Both the position numbers and the translations under genes were made by a program. Below, one piece after another: positions 1 through 8,915 of a DNA stretch of 51,319 bases. Below the pieces are notes generated by a model, which did not search any database, was not told where the DNA came from, and saw only the letters and a list, made by a program, of their open reading frames with translations. Position 1 is the first letter of the stretch, and each line of letters begins with the position of its first letter. This DNA comes from Gammaproteobacteria bacterium (GTDB lineage Bacteria > Pseudomonadota > Gammaproteobacteria > Pseudomonadales > Azotimanducaceae), in assembly GCA_016874135.1 (NCBI GenBank), contig VGVE01000010.1, positions 1 to 51,319 of the forward strand. Direction: 5' to 3'.

Positions 1-92
1 ATCTGGGAATCGAACCCCAGGAAGTGGTGCAGGTGCTGGGCGCCCGGTTCGGAATCGGCGGGCACGCGGAAAAAACCAGCCGCGGAAGTTGA
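1..92 (+). CDS. hisE: Phosphoribosyl-ATP pyrophosphatase, C-terminal end (partial)
   Basis: The reading frame opens at the window edge (first full codon at 3) and stops at TGA 90-92. It encodes about 29 residues with a helical RF-G-I-GG-AEK-SR ending that resembles the C-terminus of HisE, which hydrolyses PR-ATP to PR-AMP in histidine biosynthesis. The main support is position: hisE directly upstream of tatABC is a common gammaproteobacterial order. The fragment is too short for firm identification on its own. No start or catalytic residues are inside the window. Confidence 0.6.
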   Translation, partial: LGIEPQEVVQVLGARFGIGGHAEKTSRGS

Positions 93-204
93 CGGGAAGC
101 ACAACAGGCGCCATCAGCCGAGCCCTTGTTGAAACTACAATGGGATGGCTGTTCGGGCCACGACGCCGGAGCGGCGGATCAACGAATCTCACGCGGAGAA
201 ATCA

Positions 205-435
205 ATGCTTGGAAATTTCGGACTGACAGAACTGCTCGTCGTTCTTGCGATCGTCCTGCTGGTCTTCGGCCCAAAACGTCTGAAGTCCATCGGCTCCGAT
301 CTCGGTAACGCGATCAAGGGCTTTCGCAAAGCCGTAACGGACGACGAAGCCAAGGAGAATCTCGCCAACGACGCCAAGGTGATCGAAGGAGAGGTCAGCA
401 CCAAGAGCACATCGACATCGGGAAAGGCAGACTGA
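205..435 (+). CDS. tatA: Sec-independent protein translocase subunit TatA
   Basis: This 76-residue protein has the TatA layout: a short N-terminal membrane helix (about residues 6-21), the FGPKRL hinge at 21-26, an amphipathic helix to about 44 and a charged tail. TatA oligomerises with TatBC to move folded, twin-arginine-signal proteins across the inner membrane. The start chosen is ATG 205, preceded by GGAGA at 196-200. The frame is open upstream to 145, but that would place an unrelated polar stretch before the membrane helix. It is followed 14 bp later by tatB in the same order as other proteobacterial tat operons. Confidence 0.95.
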   Translation: MLGNFGLTELLVVLAIVLLVFGPKRLKSIGSDLGNAIKGFRKAVTDDEAKENLANDAKVIEGEVSTKSTSTSGKAD

Positions 436-449
436 CCTAAGGCCCACCG

Positions 450-812
450 ATGTTCGATATCAGCTTTTCGGAACTCATCCTCGTCGCCATCGTGATGCTG
501 CTCGTCATCGGCCCGGATAAGCTGCCGGAGACGCTTCGCACACTGGGGCTGTGGCTCGGTCGCTTACGGCGTTCATTTACCTCGGTGAAATCCGAAATCG
601 AGCGCGAGATTGGCATGGACGATGTCCGCCGCCAGCTGCACAACGAGGCCATCATGGATGAAATGAAACGAATTGAGCGGGAGGTGAAGAACACTGTGCA
701 TGTGCCCGCTGCATCTTCTGCCACGGCGGTTGCTGCCAAGCCGGTAGAGACCAGCGCCGCAAACAGCGCAAGCGCAGCCGAGCCAAAACCGGACCCGACT
801 ACAGATGGTTGA
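450..812 (+). CDS. tatB: Sec-independent protein translocase subunit TatB
   Basis: The 120-residue protein starts MFDISFSE, with the conserved glutamate at residue 8 in the membrane helix. The helix is followed by the GPDKLP hinge at 21-26, then a long amphipathic helix and an Ala/Pro-rich C-terminal tail from about 85. TatB with TatC forms the receptor that binds twin-arginine signal peptides. Its 3' end overlaps tatC by 8 bp, indicating translational coupling. The MFD-SE start and longer helical region distinguish it from TatA. Confidence 0.95.
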   Translation: MFDISFSELILVAIVMLLVIGPDKLPETLRTLGLWLGRLRRSFTSVKSEIEREIGMDDVRRQLHNEAIMDEMKRIEREVKNTVHVPAASSATAVAAKPVETSAANSASAAEPKPDPTTDG

Positions 813-1608
813 CCGGAAGGGTCAGGACAACGATCACGACGCCGCGGTTGACAGCAACGAGCAGCCCTTTCTGGATCACTTGATCGAGTTACGGGCGCGC
901 ATCCTTCGGAGCGTGCTCGTGGTCGTGGTCCTGTTCTTTCCGATTTACTACTTCGCCAATGACCTCTACGCGTTCATTGCCACGCCCCTGCGAGAGCAGT
1001 TGCCGGGTGGCAGCCTGATTGCAACCGGGGTTGCGTCACCCTTTCTCACGCCATTCAAACTGGCGTTCTACGTGGCACTCTTCCTCGGCATACCGTTTGT
1101 CCTGCACCAGATCTGGTCGTTCATCGCTCCAGGGCTCTACAAACACGAGAAGCGATTCGCCGCGCCGCTTCTGATCTCCAGTATCGTCCTGTTCTACCTC
1201 GGTGTTTCGTTTGCCTACTTTGTGGTGTTTCCACTGATGTTCGGCTTCCTCGCCAGCATCACTCCGGCTGGCGTCGCGATGATGACCGACATCGGCCAGT
1301 ACCTCGACTTCGTGATGGCACTCTTCCTTGCCTTTGGTTTCGCCTTTGAAATCCCCATTGCCACGGTGCTGGTGGTCTGGACCGGGATAGCCACACCCCA
1401 ATCACTGGTCGACAAACGCCCCTACGTCGTGGTCGGTTGTTTTGTCATCGGCATGATCCTGACACCACCGGATGTTCTTTCGCAGATCCTGCTCGCCGTG
1501 CCGATGTGGTTGCTTTATGAAGTGGGTATCGTCTTCTCCAGGCTGCTGCCGATGCACAGCAATGAGCCTGTCGCGCCCGTCAGCAACAACAAGGAAGCCG
1601 GTCTCTGA
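805..1608 (+). CDS. tatC: Sec-independent protein translocase subunit TatC
   Basis: This 267-residue polytopic protein has the TatC N-terminal signature (FLDHLIELR at 22-30) before the first membrane helix, and about six hydrophobic segments in total. It is the core twin-arginine receptor of the inner-membrane Tat translocon. ATG 805 lies inside the end of tatB, giving an 8-bp overlap. The polar N-terminal leader of about 20 residues is Asp-rich and variable in the family. The C-terminal cytoplasmic tail is short. Confidence 0.96.
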   Translation: MVDRKGQDNDHDAAVDSNEQPFLDHLIELRARILRSVLVVVVLFFPIYYFANDLYAFIATPLREQLPGGSLIATGVASPFLTPFKLAFYVALFLGIPFVLHQIWSFIAPGLYKHEKRFAAPLLISSIVLFYLGVSFAYFVVFPLMFGFLASITPAGVAMMTDIGQYLDFVMALFLAFGFAFEIPIATVLVVWTGIATPQSLVDKRPYVVVGCFVIGMILTPPDVLSQILLAVPMWLLYEVGIVFSRLLPMHSNEPVAPVSNNKEAGL

Positions 1609-1622
1609 TATCGGGGTGTCGC

Positions 1623-2396
1623 ATGCGTGTGGTGAGTTGGAACGTCAACGGGCTGCGTGCCTGTGCAAAAAAAGGGTTTCTGAGTTTCCTGGAGACTTCG
1701 GCAGCTGACATTGTCGGGCTGCAGGAGGTACGTGCCTTCCCCGAACAACTCGAAGCGTCGGTGCGAGAACCGGACCGATGGCACACGCACTTTCACGCGG
1801 CCGAACGCGCCGGTTACAGCGGCGTGGCGCTCTATGCCCGCCATGAGCCCGACAAAGTGGAGACAAAGCTCGGGGCAGACGCGTTCGACGTTGAAGGACG
1901 GTTCATTCTTGCCCGCTACGGTCGGTTGCATGTCGCCTCCGTGTACTTTCCCAAAGGCAGCGGCAAGGAACGCGACAACAGTCGTGTACCTTACAAACTC
2001 GATTTCTACCGTGCGGTATTCGATCGTCTGGACACGCTGCGTAAGCGCGGTCCGGTTCTGGTCATCGGCGACTACAACACGGCGCATCATCCGATCGATC
2101 TCGCCAGGCCCAAAACCAACAAGGACTCGAGCGGATTCCTGCCAGAGGAAAGGGCGGAAATGGATCGTTGGCTGGAGGCTGGATGGGTGGACTCTTTCCG
2201 TCGGCGGCATCCGGAAGAAGAAGGCCACTACACCTGGTGGCGACAGTTCGGCAACGCCAGAGCAGACAATGTCGGCTGGCGAATCGACTACGTGCTCGCT
2301 TCCGCCTCAGCGGACGAAAAGGTGACCGACGCTTTCATCTGGCCAGACGCGCAGGGCTCAGACCACTGTCCCGTCGGTGTGGATCTGGAAATTTAG
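1623..2396 (+). CDS. xthA: Exodeoxyribonuclease III (AP endonuclease family)
   Basis: The 257-residue protein is a complete Mg-dependent exonuclease III/AP endonuclease. Visible active-site elements are NVNG at 7-10, LQE with Glu35, GDYN at 149-152, the IDYVL block at 221-225 and the terminal SDH at 246-248. It cleaves 5' to abasic sites and trims 3' blocking groups in base-excision repair. It begins 14 bp after tatC on the same strand, so may be cotranscribed. The stop is TAG 2394-2396, followed at once by a strong hairpin. Confidence 0.93.
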   Translation: MRVVSWNVNGLRACAKKGFLSFLETSAADIVGLQEVRAFPEQLEASVREPDRWHTHFHAAERAGYSGVALYARHEPDKVETKLGADAFDVEGRFILARYGRLHVASVYFPKGSGKERDNSRVPYKLDFYRAVFDRLDTLRKRGPVLVIGDYNTAHHPIDLARPKTNKDSSGFLPEERAEMDRWLEAGWVDSFRRRHPEEEGHYTWWRQFGNARADNVGWRIDYVLASASADEKVTDAFIWPDAQGSDHCPVGVDLEI

Positions 2397-2422
2397 GGAA
2401 GGTCTGATTTATCAGACCTTCC
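2397..2422. terminator. Strong hairpin directly after xthA stop
   Basis: An 11-bp perfect stem (GGAAGGTCTGA paired with TCAGACCTTCC) encloses a TTTA loop and begins at the base after the xthA stop codon. There is no classical T-run, so it could act as an mRNA 3'-end stabiliser or as part of a terminator shared with convergent dtd. It is the first of several hairpins in this gap. Confidence 0.6.
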
Positions 2423-2452
2423 TGAGCATAGCGCGGGCTTCGCACGCGCAGT

Positions 2453-2569
2453 CACGGGCAAAGCCCGTGCAGGTGTAGGGCCACACCACCATTTTTGCAG
2501 CACGAAGTGCTGTGAAAATGCGAGGGGCCCAGAGCCCCCAGACCTGGTCAATTCGCAGGAAGCGAATTG
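2453..2569. repeat. Cluster of five further short hairpins in the xthA/dtd gap
   Basis: Consecutive inverted repeats are visible: CACGGGC/GCCCGTG (2453-2469), GGTGT/ACACC (2472-2487), CAGCAC/GTGCTG with a GAA loop (2498-2512), GGGGC/GCCCC (2524-2538) and CAATTCGC/GCGAATTG (2549-2569). No ORF of interest lies here. The density of arms, each with a different sequence, suggests a composite intergenic repeat or a structured RNA rather than one terminator. Whether it recurs elsewhere in the genome cannot be seen from this window. Confidence 0.55.
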
Positions 2570-2608
2570 ATCAGAGATACCTTAGGATCTCCAACCTTTC
2601 GGCTTGAT

Positions 2609-3046
2609 TTATCTCTCGAGCAGGATGGTCACCGGTCCTTCATTGACGAGGCTGACCTGCATGTCAGCACCGAAACGCCCTGTCTGTACATTTCTGCACC
2701 GCAAACGCAACTCTTCTACATACCGCTCGTACAACGGTTCGGCTTCGTGGGGAGGTGCCGCAGTGCTGAAACCGGGGCGGTTACCGCGGCGGGTTTCTGC
2801 CGCCAAGGTGAACTGCGATACCACTAGAACCGCCCCCTGAACGTCCATGACACTGGCATTCATGGGCTTGTGCTCATCGGCAAAGATGCGCAGATCCAGG
2901 GTCTTGGCTGCAAGCCACACGGCCGCGTCCGCAGCATCACCATTCGCAACACCGAGCAAGACCAGCAGCCCCGTATCGATCGAGGCGATTACTTCGCCAT
3001 CGACGTTGACGGTTGCGCTGTTGACCCGTTGTAACAAGGCACGCAA
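2609..3046 (-). CDS. dtd: D-aminoacyl-tRNA deacylase
   Basis: The 145-residue protein matches DTD, which removes D-amino acids mischarged onto tRNA and so protects translation fidelity. Both family signatures are present: SQFTLAAET at 77-85, and NEGPVT at 135-140 containing the Gly-cisPro element (G137-P138) that excludes L-amino acids. Length equals the usual 145. It lies 11 bp downstream of typA on the minus strand and is probably cotranscribed with it. It is convergent with xthA across the hairpin-rich gap. Confidence 0.96.
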   Translation of the reverse strand: MRALLQRVNSATVNVDGEVIASIDTGLLVLLGVANGDAADAAVWLAAKTLDLRIFADEHKPMNASVMDVQGAVLVVSQFTLAAETRRGNRPGFSTAAPPHEAEPLYERYVEELRLRCRNVQTGRFGADMQVSLVNEGPVTILLER

Positions 3047-3057
3047 CCGTTGGTCCC

Positions 3058-4875
3058 TCAGCGCATCCGGCCGGTGACTGCCCGTTTGCGTTCGTTTTCG
3101 GTCAGGAAGATTTTTCTCACCCTGATTGCGACCGGCGTGATCTCTACCAGTTCATCCTCATCGATGAATTCGAGGGCCTGCTCCAGAGTCAGCCGGACCG
3201 GAGCATCGAGGAGGATGTTGTCGTCTTTACCGGCAGCGCGGATGTTGGTCAGCTTCTTTTCTTTCATCGGATTGACGGTGAGATCACTGTCACGGCTGTA
3301 GATGCCGACCACCATGCCTTCGTAGACCGGATCATTCGGTGCCACCATCAACCGTCCGCGCTCCTGCAAGTTGAAGAGCGCAAATCCAACCGCCTTTCCT
3401 GAGGCATTGGAAATCATCACACCGTTCTTGCGCTGACCGATTTCTTCCTTGAAACGTGCGCCGTATCCAGCGGCGCCAAATGACATGACGCCAGTGCCGG
3501 ATGTCATGGAGAGGAATATGGGCCGGAATCCCATCAGCGCGCGGGTCGGCAGTCGGTACACGAGGCGCATGCGACCCTTGTTGTCCGCCTGCATGTTCTG
3601 CAGTTCACCGCGGCGATCGCCGAGCGATTCCATCACCTTGCCTTGATGGGTTTCCTCCACATCGAGCGTCAACAGCTCGTACGGTTCCTGGATTTCGCCA
3701 TCGACTTCGCGATAAATCACCGCAGGGCGGGACACCGAAAACTCGTAACCTTCGCGGCGCATGGTTTCGATGAGCACGGAAAGATGCAACTCGCCGCGGC
3801 CAGAAACCTTGAACCGGTCCGGATCATCGGTGTCTTCAACGGACAGCGCGACGTTGTGTGAAGCTTCGCGGAAAAGTCGCTCTCGGATCTGGCGGCTGGT
3901 GAGGAACTTGCCTTCCTGCCCGGCCATCGGCGAAGTGTTGACACAGAAGAGCATCGTCAGTGTGGGTTCATCTACGGAGAGCGGTGACAGCGCTTCGGGC
4001 TGATCCGGAGAACAGATGGTGTCGGAGATCGCGATGTCTTCAACACCGGTCACGCAGATGATGTCTCCCGCGAGCGCCTCGTCGCGGGCTTCCCGGGCAA
4101 GCCCTCGGCTGCAAAGCACATCGAGCACCCGCGCACGCCGGCTCTTGCCATGCCGGTCAATCACCACTACCGGAGTGTTACGCCTTACCCGACCACGGTT
4201 GATGCGCCCAATCCCCATGACGCCGACATAACTTGAATAATCGAGAGAGGAAATCTGCAATTGCAATGGTTCATCTGCATTTCCGGACGGAGGCGGCACC
4301 TGTTCGAGGATGAGGTCGAGCAGCGGCGTCATGTCCTCGGCAAGCTGATCCGCTTCACGCCCCGCGACACCCAGCAGCGCTGAGGCATAGATGACCGGGA
4401 AATCGAGCTGTTTATCCGTTGCACCGAGGTTGTCGAACAGATCGAACACCTGGTCCATCACGCGGTGCGGATCAGCGCCATCACGATCCACCTTGTTGAC
4501 CACCAGAATCGGATTGAGCCCTGCAGCGAACGCCTTCTGAGTAACAAAACGCGTCTGCGGCATCGGACCATCCACCGCATCGACGAGCAGCAGAACCGAA
4601 TCGACCATCGACAGCACCCGTTCAACCTCGCCTCCGAAGTCGGCGTGGCCGGGTGTATCAACGATGTTGATGACCGTGCCCTTGTACTCGAGGGCGGTAT
4701 TCTTGGCGAGGATCGTGATGCCACGTTCGCGTTCAAGGTCATTGCTGTCCATGACACGCTCGCCGGCGCCGGTGCTGACGGTTCCGGTCTGCTGCAGCAG
4801 TTTGTCGACAAGAGTCGTTTTGCCATGATCGACGTGGGCGATGATGGCCACATTGCGGAGGCTATTATTGGACAC
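3058..4875 (-). CDS. typA: Ribosome-associated translational GTPase TypA/BipA
   Basis: This 605-residue protein is a translational GTPase with the G1 motif AHVDHGKT at 13-20, the switch region RERGITI, DTPGH and NKVD, followed by EF-G-like beta-barrel and BipA-specific C-terminal domains. BipA acts on the ribosome and in 50S assembly under stress or cold. I start it at GTG 4875, giving V-S-N-N-S-L-R-N and a length close to E. coli BipA. GGAAG lies 8 bases upstream. The frame stays open upstream to 5457, but that stretch lies over the divergent PP-loop gene and has no family similarity. Confidence 0.95.
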   Translation of the reverse strand: MSNNSLRNVAIIAHVDHGKTTLVDKLLQQTGTVSTGAGERVMDSNDLERERGITILAKNTALEYKGTVINIVDTPGHADFGGEVERVLSMVDSVLLLVDAVDGPMPQTRFVTQKAFAAGLNPILVVNKVDRDGADPHRVMDQVFDLFDNLGATDKQLDFPVIYASALLGVAGREADQLAEDMTPLLDLILEQVPPPSGNADEPLQLQISSLDYSSYVGVMGIGRINRGRVRRNTPVVVIDRHGKSRRARVLDVLCSRGLAREARDEALAGDIICVTGVEDIAISDTICSPDQPEALSPLSVDEPTLTMLFCVNTSPMAGQEGKFLTSRQIRERLFREASHNVALSVEDTDDPDRFKVSGRGELHLSVLIETMRREGYEFSVSRPAVIYREVDGEIQEPYELLTLDVEETHQGKVMESLGDRRGELQNMQADNKGRMRLVYRLPTRALMGFRPIFLSMTSGTGVMSFGAAGYGARFKEEIGQRKNGVMISNASGKAVGFALFNLQERGRLMVAPNDPVYEGMVVGIYSRDSDLTVNPMKEKKLTNIRAAGKDDNILLDAPVRLTLEQALEFIDEDELVEITPVAIRVRKIFLTENERKRAVTGRMR

Positions 4876-4956
4876 TAGACTTCCGCGCCTTTCTCGGGCG
4901 CCTGATTTGCGGTTGGGTGGATTATTTGTTGGTAGACTGGAAAAAGGCCGGCGATT

Positions 4957-6018
4957 ATGTCCGAACAACCCCGTGCTGTCGCGCTGATTTCCGGCGGACT
5001 TGATTCGATGCTCGCCGCCCGGGTGGTGATGGACCAGGGTGTGCACGTCGAAGGAGTAAATTTTTTCACGGGTTTCTGCGTCGAAGGCCACACCCATGCG
5101 ATCCGCGAGCACAAAGGCCCCAAACCCAAACGCAACAACGCGTTGTGGGTGGCCGAACAGCTCGGTATCCCATTGCACCTCATTGATGTCATCGAGGAAT
5201 ACAAGGATGTGCTGCTGAACCCGAAACACGGCTACGGTGCCAACATGAACCCGTGTCTCGACTGCAAGATTTTCATGGTGAAAAAAGCGCGTGAACTGTT
5301 CATCGAAAGCAGCTTTCTCAGCGATCACGGTTTCGATTTCATAATCACTGGAGAAGTGGTCGGTCAACGGCCCAAGAGCCAGCGCAAGTGGACCATGCCG
5401 GTGATTGCCAGCGAATCGGGGGCAAACGACCGTTTGCTGCGACCGCTGTCCGCACATAACCTCCCCGAAACCTTGCCCGAAAGAGAGGGCTGGGTGCAGC
5501 GCGACAAGCTGTTCGGCTTTTCGGGGCGGGATCGCAAACCCCAGATCGCACTGGCGAAGTCACTCGGCTTCGAAGATTGGGCACAACCTGCCGGCGGGTG
5601 TTGCTTCCTGACTGATGCAAACTACTCGAACAAGCTCGTCGATCTATGGAAATCCCGCGGCAATCGCGAATACGAACTCGACGACATCATACTGCTCAAG
5701 GTTGGCAGGCACCTTCGCCCGGCCCCGCATTTCAAGCTCATCATCGGCAGGGAACAAGGCGAAAACGAGTACCTCCGCGGTTACGCGTACGCGCTGCCGA
5801 GTATCGAATGCCTGAGTCACATAGGCCCCCTGTGTCTGATCGACGGCGATCCGAGTGACGCCGACCTTGAGCTCGCCGCCGCTCTGGTAGCCCGCTACAG
5901 CCAGGGACGGGATGTAGAGTCAGTGACCGTGGAAGTTCGCTTCCCCAACAAAACCGGGCGCGTCATTCACGTGAGGCCTGTAGCGGCGGAAGACATCGCG
6001 GCAGACTGGTGGGTATGA
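4957..6018 (+). CDS. PP-loop ATPase with NFACT-like C-terminal region (predicted RNA thiolation)
   Basis: The 353-residue protein has a PP-loop SGGLDS at 12-17, as in MnmA/ThiI-type adenylating enzymes. It also carries a CxxC pair (C100, C103), a TGEVVGQRPKSQ block at 131-142 and a GGCCFLTD motif at 213-220. The C-terminal third from about 240 resembles the DUF814/NFACT-R-type RNA-associated domain. By family logic it would activate a tRNA or RNA base with ATP and insert sulfur. The TusA-like gene overlapping its stop supports sulfur transfer. It is divergent from typA, with 81 bp between them. It is not canonical MnmA or ThiI, and the substrate is unknown. Confidence 0.8.
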   Translation: MSEQPRAVALISGGLDSMLAARVVMDQGVHVEGVNFFTGFCVEGHTHAIREHKGPKPKRNNALWVAEQLGIPLHLIDVIEEYKDVLLNPKHGYGANMNPCLDCKIFMVKKARELFIESSFLSDHGFDFIITGEVVGQRPKSQRKWTMPVIASESGANDRLLRPLSAHNLPETLPEREGWVQRDKLFGFSGRDRKPQIALAKSLGFEDWAQPAGGCCFLTDANYSNKLVDLWKSRGNREYELDDIILLKVGRHLRPAPHFKLIIGREQGENEYLRGYAYALPSIECLSHIGPLCLIDGDPSDADLELAAALVARYSQGRDVESVTVEVRFPNKTGRVIHVRPVAAEDIAADWWV

Positions 6019-6263
6019 GCAGCGAGGTTGAAGAGCTTGATGCGCGGGGCCTCCTCTGTCCGCTCCCGGTCATCCGTACCCAGGATCGGGTGAGAAGCCT
6101 GGCCGATGGAGTGGAGCTGATCATCACGGCAACCGATCCCGGGGTCATGCAGGACATTCCCGCATGGTGCCGGGTACACGGGCACGTTCTCTTGTCAGCA
6201 GAGCACACCGGTTGTTTGTGCGTGGTGCGGCTTCGTGTCATTCGGGAGAAAAACGCACCATAA
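6015..6263 (+). CDS. TusA-family sulfur carrier protein
   Basis: The 82-residue protein has the TusA/SirA/YeeD fold signature: LDARGLLCPLPVI with the persulfide-carrying cysteine at residue 15. The CPxP motif is intact. ATG 6015 overlaps the upstream PP-loop gene's stop in an ATGA arrangement, so the two are likely made together. GTG 6009 is an alternative start. Known TusA proteins relay sulfur to tRNA thiolation or other thiotransferases; here the likely partner is the PP-loop protein. The last codons overlap an NtrC-type operator for glnA. Confidence 0.88.
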   Translation: MSSEVEELDARGLLCPLPVIRTQDRVRSLADGVELIITATDPGVMQDIPAWCRVHGHVLLSAEHTGCLCVVRLRVIREKNAP

Positions 6264-6270
6264 TAGTGCG
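6254..6270. promoter_or_regulatory. NtrC-type operator upstream of glnA
   Basis: CGCACCATAATAGTGCG fits the NtrC consensus YGCAC(C/Y)-N5-(R)GTGCR as a near-perfect inverted repeat. It sits about 81-97 bp upstream of the sigma-54 promoter, a normal enhancer distance. Its reverse complement occurs identically at 8723-8739 before ntrBC. Confidence 0.82.
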
Positions 6271-6350
6271 TGGTCGCTGTCAGAAGCCCTGAAGTGGCGC
6301 ATTTTCCTGGCCGAAAGAACATATTCCGGGACATCCCGGGGGAAGTCTGA

Positions 6351-6367
6351 TGGCATGTTTATTGCGA
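6351..6367 (+). promoter_or_regulatory. Sigma-54 (-24/-12) promoter of glnA
   Basis: TGGCATGTTTATTGCGA contains the invariant GG (6352-6353) and GC (6364-6365) separated by exactly 10 bases, matching TGGCAYR-N4-TTGCW. It lies about 170 bp before the glnA start codon. With the upstream NtrC site it predicts nitrogen-limitation control of glnA. Confidence 0.85.
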
Positions 6368-6536
6368 GCATGTCCGTCGTGAAAGGGGGACACACACGAC
6401 CATGACCGGGTTGCGGCGCCGTCCTCCCTGACGGGAAGGGTCAATGAGCAGCAGCCAACCATCTGCTGTTCGGGATTCAGAACAAACCAGTGGCATACGC
6501 CACTCAGCTTCAGTCATTCAACAGGTAAACAGGAAC

Positions 6537-7949
6537 ATGTCAGAAAATACCCTGAAAAAAATCGCCGACAACGATGTGAAGTGGGTCGATCTTCGCTTCA
6601 CCGATCCGCGCGGCAAGGAACAGCACACCACCGTTCCCGCCAAGAAAGTCAGTGCAGACACCTTTACCGATGGCGTCATGTTTGATGGATCGTCCATCGC
6701 CGGCTGGAAGGCCATCAATGAGTCCGACATGATCCTGATGCCGGATGACAGCACCGCCGTCATGGATCCGTTCCGTGACGATCCGACACTGATCGTCCGC
6801 TGCGACATCATCGAGCCGTCAACCATGCAGCCCTATGAGCGTGACCCGCGCTCAGTTGGAAAGAAGGCTGAAGCCTATCTCGCATCCACCGGCATCGGTG
6901 ACACGGCGTTCTTCGGTCCGGAACTTGAATTTTTCGTGTTCGACGATGTCCGATTCCATGTGGAAATGGGCCGGGCGGGCTTTGAAATCAACGCCGAAGA
7001 AGCAGCCTGGTCTTCAGGCGATGAATTCGAGGGTGGCAACCGTGGTCACCGCCCACGTGTGAAAGGCGGCTATTTCCCGGTTCCGCCGGTGGACTCCGCC
7101 GCTGACCTTCGTTCGGCGATGTGTAACGCTCTCGAAGCCATGGGCATCGACGTTGAAGTACACCACCATGAAGTGGCGACCGCGGGACAGAACGAAATCG
7201 GCACCCGCTTCAACACTTTGGTGAAAAAGGCCGACGAAACGCAGATCTACAAGTACTGCGTCCATAACGTGGCCGACGCCTATGGCAAGACCGCCACTTT
7301 CATGCCGAAGCCCCTGTTCGGCGACAACGGCAGCGGCATGCACGTTCACCAGTCCATCGCCAAAGGCAAGACCAACGTGTTCCACGGCGACGTGTACGCC
7401 GGTCTTTCGCAGACGGCGCTCTTCTACATCGGTGGAATTATCAAACACGCCAAGGCGCTGAACGCGTTCACCAACCCGTCGACCAATTCCTACAAGCGTC
7501 TGGTACCGGGTTACGAAGCGCCAGTGTTGCTCGCGTACTCCGCCCGCAACCGCTCAGCGTCTATCCGCGTGCCTTACATCCAGGGCGGTAACCCGCGCGC
7601 ATACCGAATCGAAGTGCGCTTCCCGGACAGCACCGCGAACCCGTATTTCGCCTTCGCAGCGATGCTTATGGCTGGCATCGATGGCATCAAGAACAAGATC
7701 CATCCCGGCGACAGCTTCGACAAAGACCTGTACGACCTGCCTCCCGAAGAGCTGAAGAACGTACCCACAGTCTGCGGCGCGCTGGATCAGGCGCTGGATG
7801 AACTCAACAAGGATCGCGCCTTTCTGACGGCGGGCGGCGTATTCACCGACGGGTTGATCGATTCCTACATCGACCTGAAACGCCAGGATGTGGATCGTCT
7901 CCGAATGTCGCCGCATCCAATCGAGTTTGACATGTACTACAGCGTCTGA
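6537..7949 (+). CDS. glnA: Glutamine synthetase type I
   Basis: The 470-residue protein is a GSI-beta glutamine synthetase that condenses glutamate and ammonia with ATP in a cytoplasmic dodecamer. Visible signatures are FDGSSIAGW near the N-terminus, the ATP-binding [10 protein letters not shown] block and the adenylylation loop LYDLP with the target tyrosine at 399. These imply control by the GlnE adenylyltransferase. ATG 6537 with AGGA upstream matches the E. coli length; the frame extends to 6444 without family similarity. Transcription is predicted from the sigma-54 promoter at 6351, activated by the NtrC encoded 2 kb downstream. Confidence 0.97.
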   Translation: MSENTLKKIADNDVKWVDLRFTDPRGKEQHTTVPAKKVSADTFTDGVMFDGSSIAGWKAINESDMILMPDDSTAVMDPFRDDPTLIVRCDIIEPSTMQPYERDPRSVGKKAEAYLASTGIGDTAFFGPELEFFVFDDVRFHVEMGRAGFEINAEEAAWSSGDEFEGGNRGHRPRVKGGYFPVPPVDSAADLRSAMCNALEAMGIDVEVHHHEVATAGQNEIGTRFNTLVKKADETQIYKYCVHNVADAYGKTATFMPKPLFGDNGSGMHVHQSIAKGKTNVFHGDVYAGLSQTALFYIGGIIKHAKALNAFTNPSTNSYKRLVPGYEAPVLLAYSARNRSASIRVPYIQGGNPRAYRIEVRFPDSTANPYFAFAAMLMAGIDGIKNKIHPGDSFDKDLYDLPPEELKNVPTVCGALDQALDELNKDRAFLTAGGVFTDGLIDSYIDLKRQDVDRLRMSPHPIEFDMYYSV

Positions 7950-7982
7950 CGACGCGCCGGGGGCGAGCTGCTCCCAATCTCA

Positions 7983-8019
7983 AGCCTCTGGCGGTCTCGC
8001 GGCACCAGGGGCTTTTTTT
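7983..8019 (+). terminator. Rho-independent terminator after glnA
   Basis: Arms AGCCTCTGG (7983-7991) and CCAGGGGCT (8005-8013) pair with one mismatch and are followed by a run of seven T (8013-8019). It lies 33 bp after the glnA stop and separates glnA from the DUF4124/ntrBC genes. Confidence 0.85.
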
Positions 8020-8110
8020 CTGCACCGAAAGTCCAATATCTGCGCCACCACAGCTGCCGGCGCAGCCGGCCGGAGTTCAGATATACCGCTTCAAATTTCT
8101 GGCCAGCCTG

Positions 8111-8608
8111 TTGTGCGTCATCCTGCCCATCGGACCGCTGATCGCCGCCGAGAAGGTCTACAAGACCCGGGACAAGGACGGGAATGTAGTTTTTTCAGAT
8201 GTTCCCACCACCGCCACCGCGGACGCTGAAAAAGCCGCGGTGGAAGTCAGGGAAACCAACTCCTATAAACCGGCGGGAAGCGGCAAAGGCAACACCGGCA
8301 ACCGGATATCCTGGATCGTCGACGGGGGTGAAGAGGGTGAACCGGAGTTCGTCCCGTACGGCACGCTCCAGGTGCTTGCGCCGCTGAATGACGCAGCGCT
8401 GCGCGACAACACGGGCAACGTCAGCGTCCTGCTGAGTGTGGAACCAGCCTTGGCAACCACGCATCGGCTCCGGCTCCTGATGGACGGAACCGTGATCGGC
8501 GACGGCCAAACCTCGTTTTTCATCGAGAACGTGGAGGGAGGTACGCATAGCCTGAAGATCCAGGTCATCGATGAGAGCGGCGCCGTGCTGCAGTCTTCTC
8601 CGCCCTAG
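8111..8608 (+). CDS. DUF4124-type periplasmic protein of unknown function
   Basis: The protein has a short hydrophobic signal segment, then the DUF4124 pattern (E-K-V-Y-K-x-x-D-x-x-G-N-V-V-F-S-D-x-P) and a C-terminal beta-rich Ig-like region. Genes of this type often sit between glnA and ntrBC in gammaproteobacteria; their function is not established. The start is uncertain. TTG 8111 leaves a short signal peptide, while the coding pattern (R-F-K-F-L-A-S-L-L) clearly extends upstream to about 8081, where there is only ATA behind a GGAG. No ATG or GTG is available. Confidence 0.78.
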   Translation: MCVILPIGPLIAAEKVYKTRDKDGNVVFSDVPTTATADAEKAAVEVRETNSYKPAGSGKGNTGNRISWIVDGGEEGEPEFVPYGTLQVLAPLNDAALRDNTGNVSVLLSVEPALATTHRLRLLMDGTVIGDGQTSFFIENVEGGTHSLKIQVIDESGAVLQSSPP

Positions 8609-8722
8609 ACGTTCCACATGCTGCGATACCATCCACCTGCCAAAAAACGTGCACCGCCAAAAAAAGCCGGCTGACAGAAAACTTCGACCCCTCATAGCGT
8701 AGGGATGCCGCTTCGGCTATCT

Positions 8723-8739
8723 CGCACTATTATGGTGCG
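8723..8739. promoter_or_regulatory. NtrC-type operator upstream of ntrBC
   Basis: CGCACTATTATGGTGCG is the exact reverse complement of the glnA operator at 6254-6270. It lies 177 bp before the ntrB start chosen here, which fits autoregulation of ntrBC by NtrC. I see no sigma-54 GG-N10-GC element beside it. Confidence 0.75.
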
Positions 8740-8915
8740 GTGAAGGCGTGTGTCCTTGTTCGGTAGCGGCAGCACTCCGCAAGGCGTGGATGGTTCACTT
8801 TTTGCATCGCCCCCGTCGTGCCGCTGCGGTATTGCCTCTAGGTGTATCGAACGGCAGCGCGAACCGGCTTGCCACCCGCTTCTTCGCCAGAACCCTCAAT
8901 CGGGGATGCACGACA

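Noticed and set aside
4876..5457. N-terminal extension of typA to 799 residues
   Set aside because: The extra sequence is antisense to the divergent PP-loop gene and has no GTPase similarity; GTG 4875 gives the normal BipA length.
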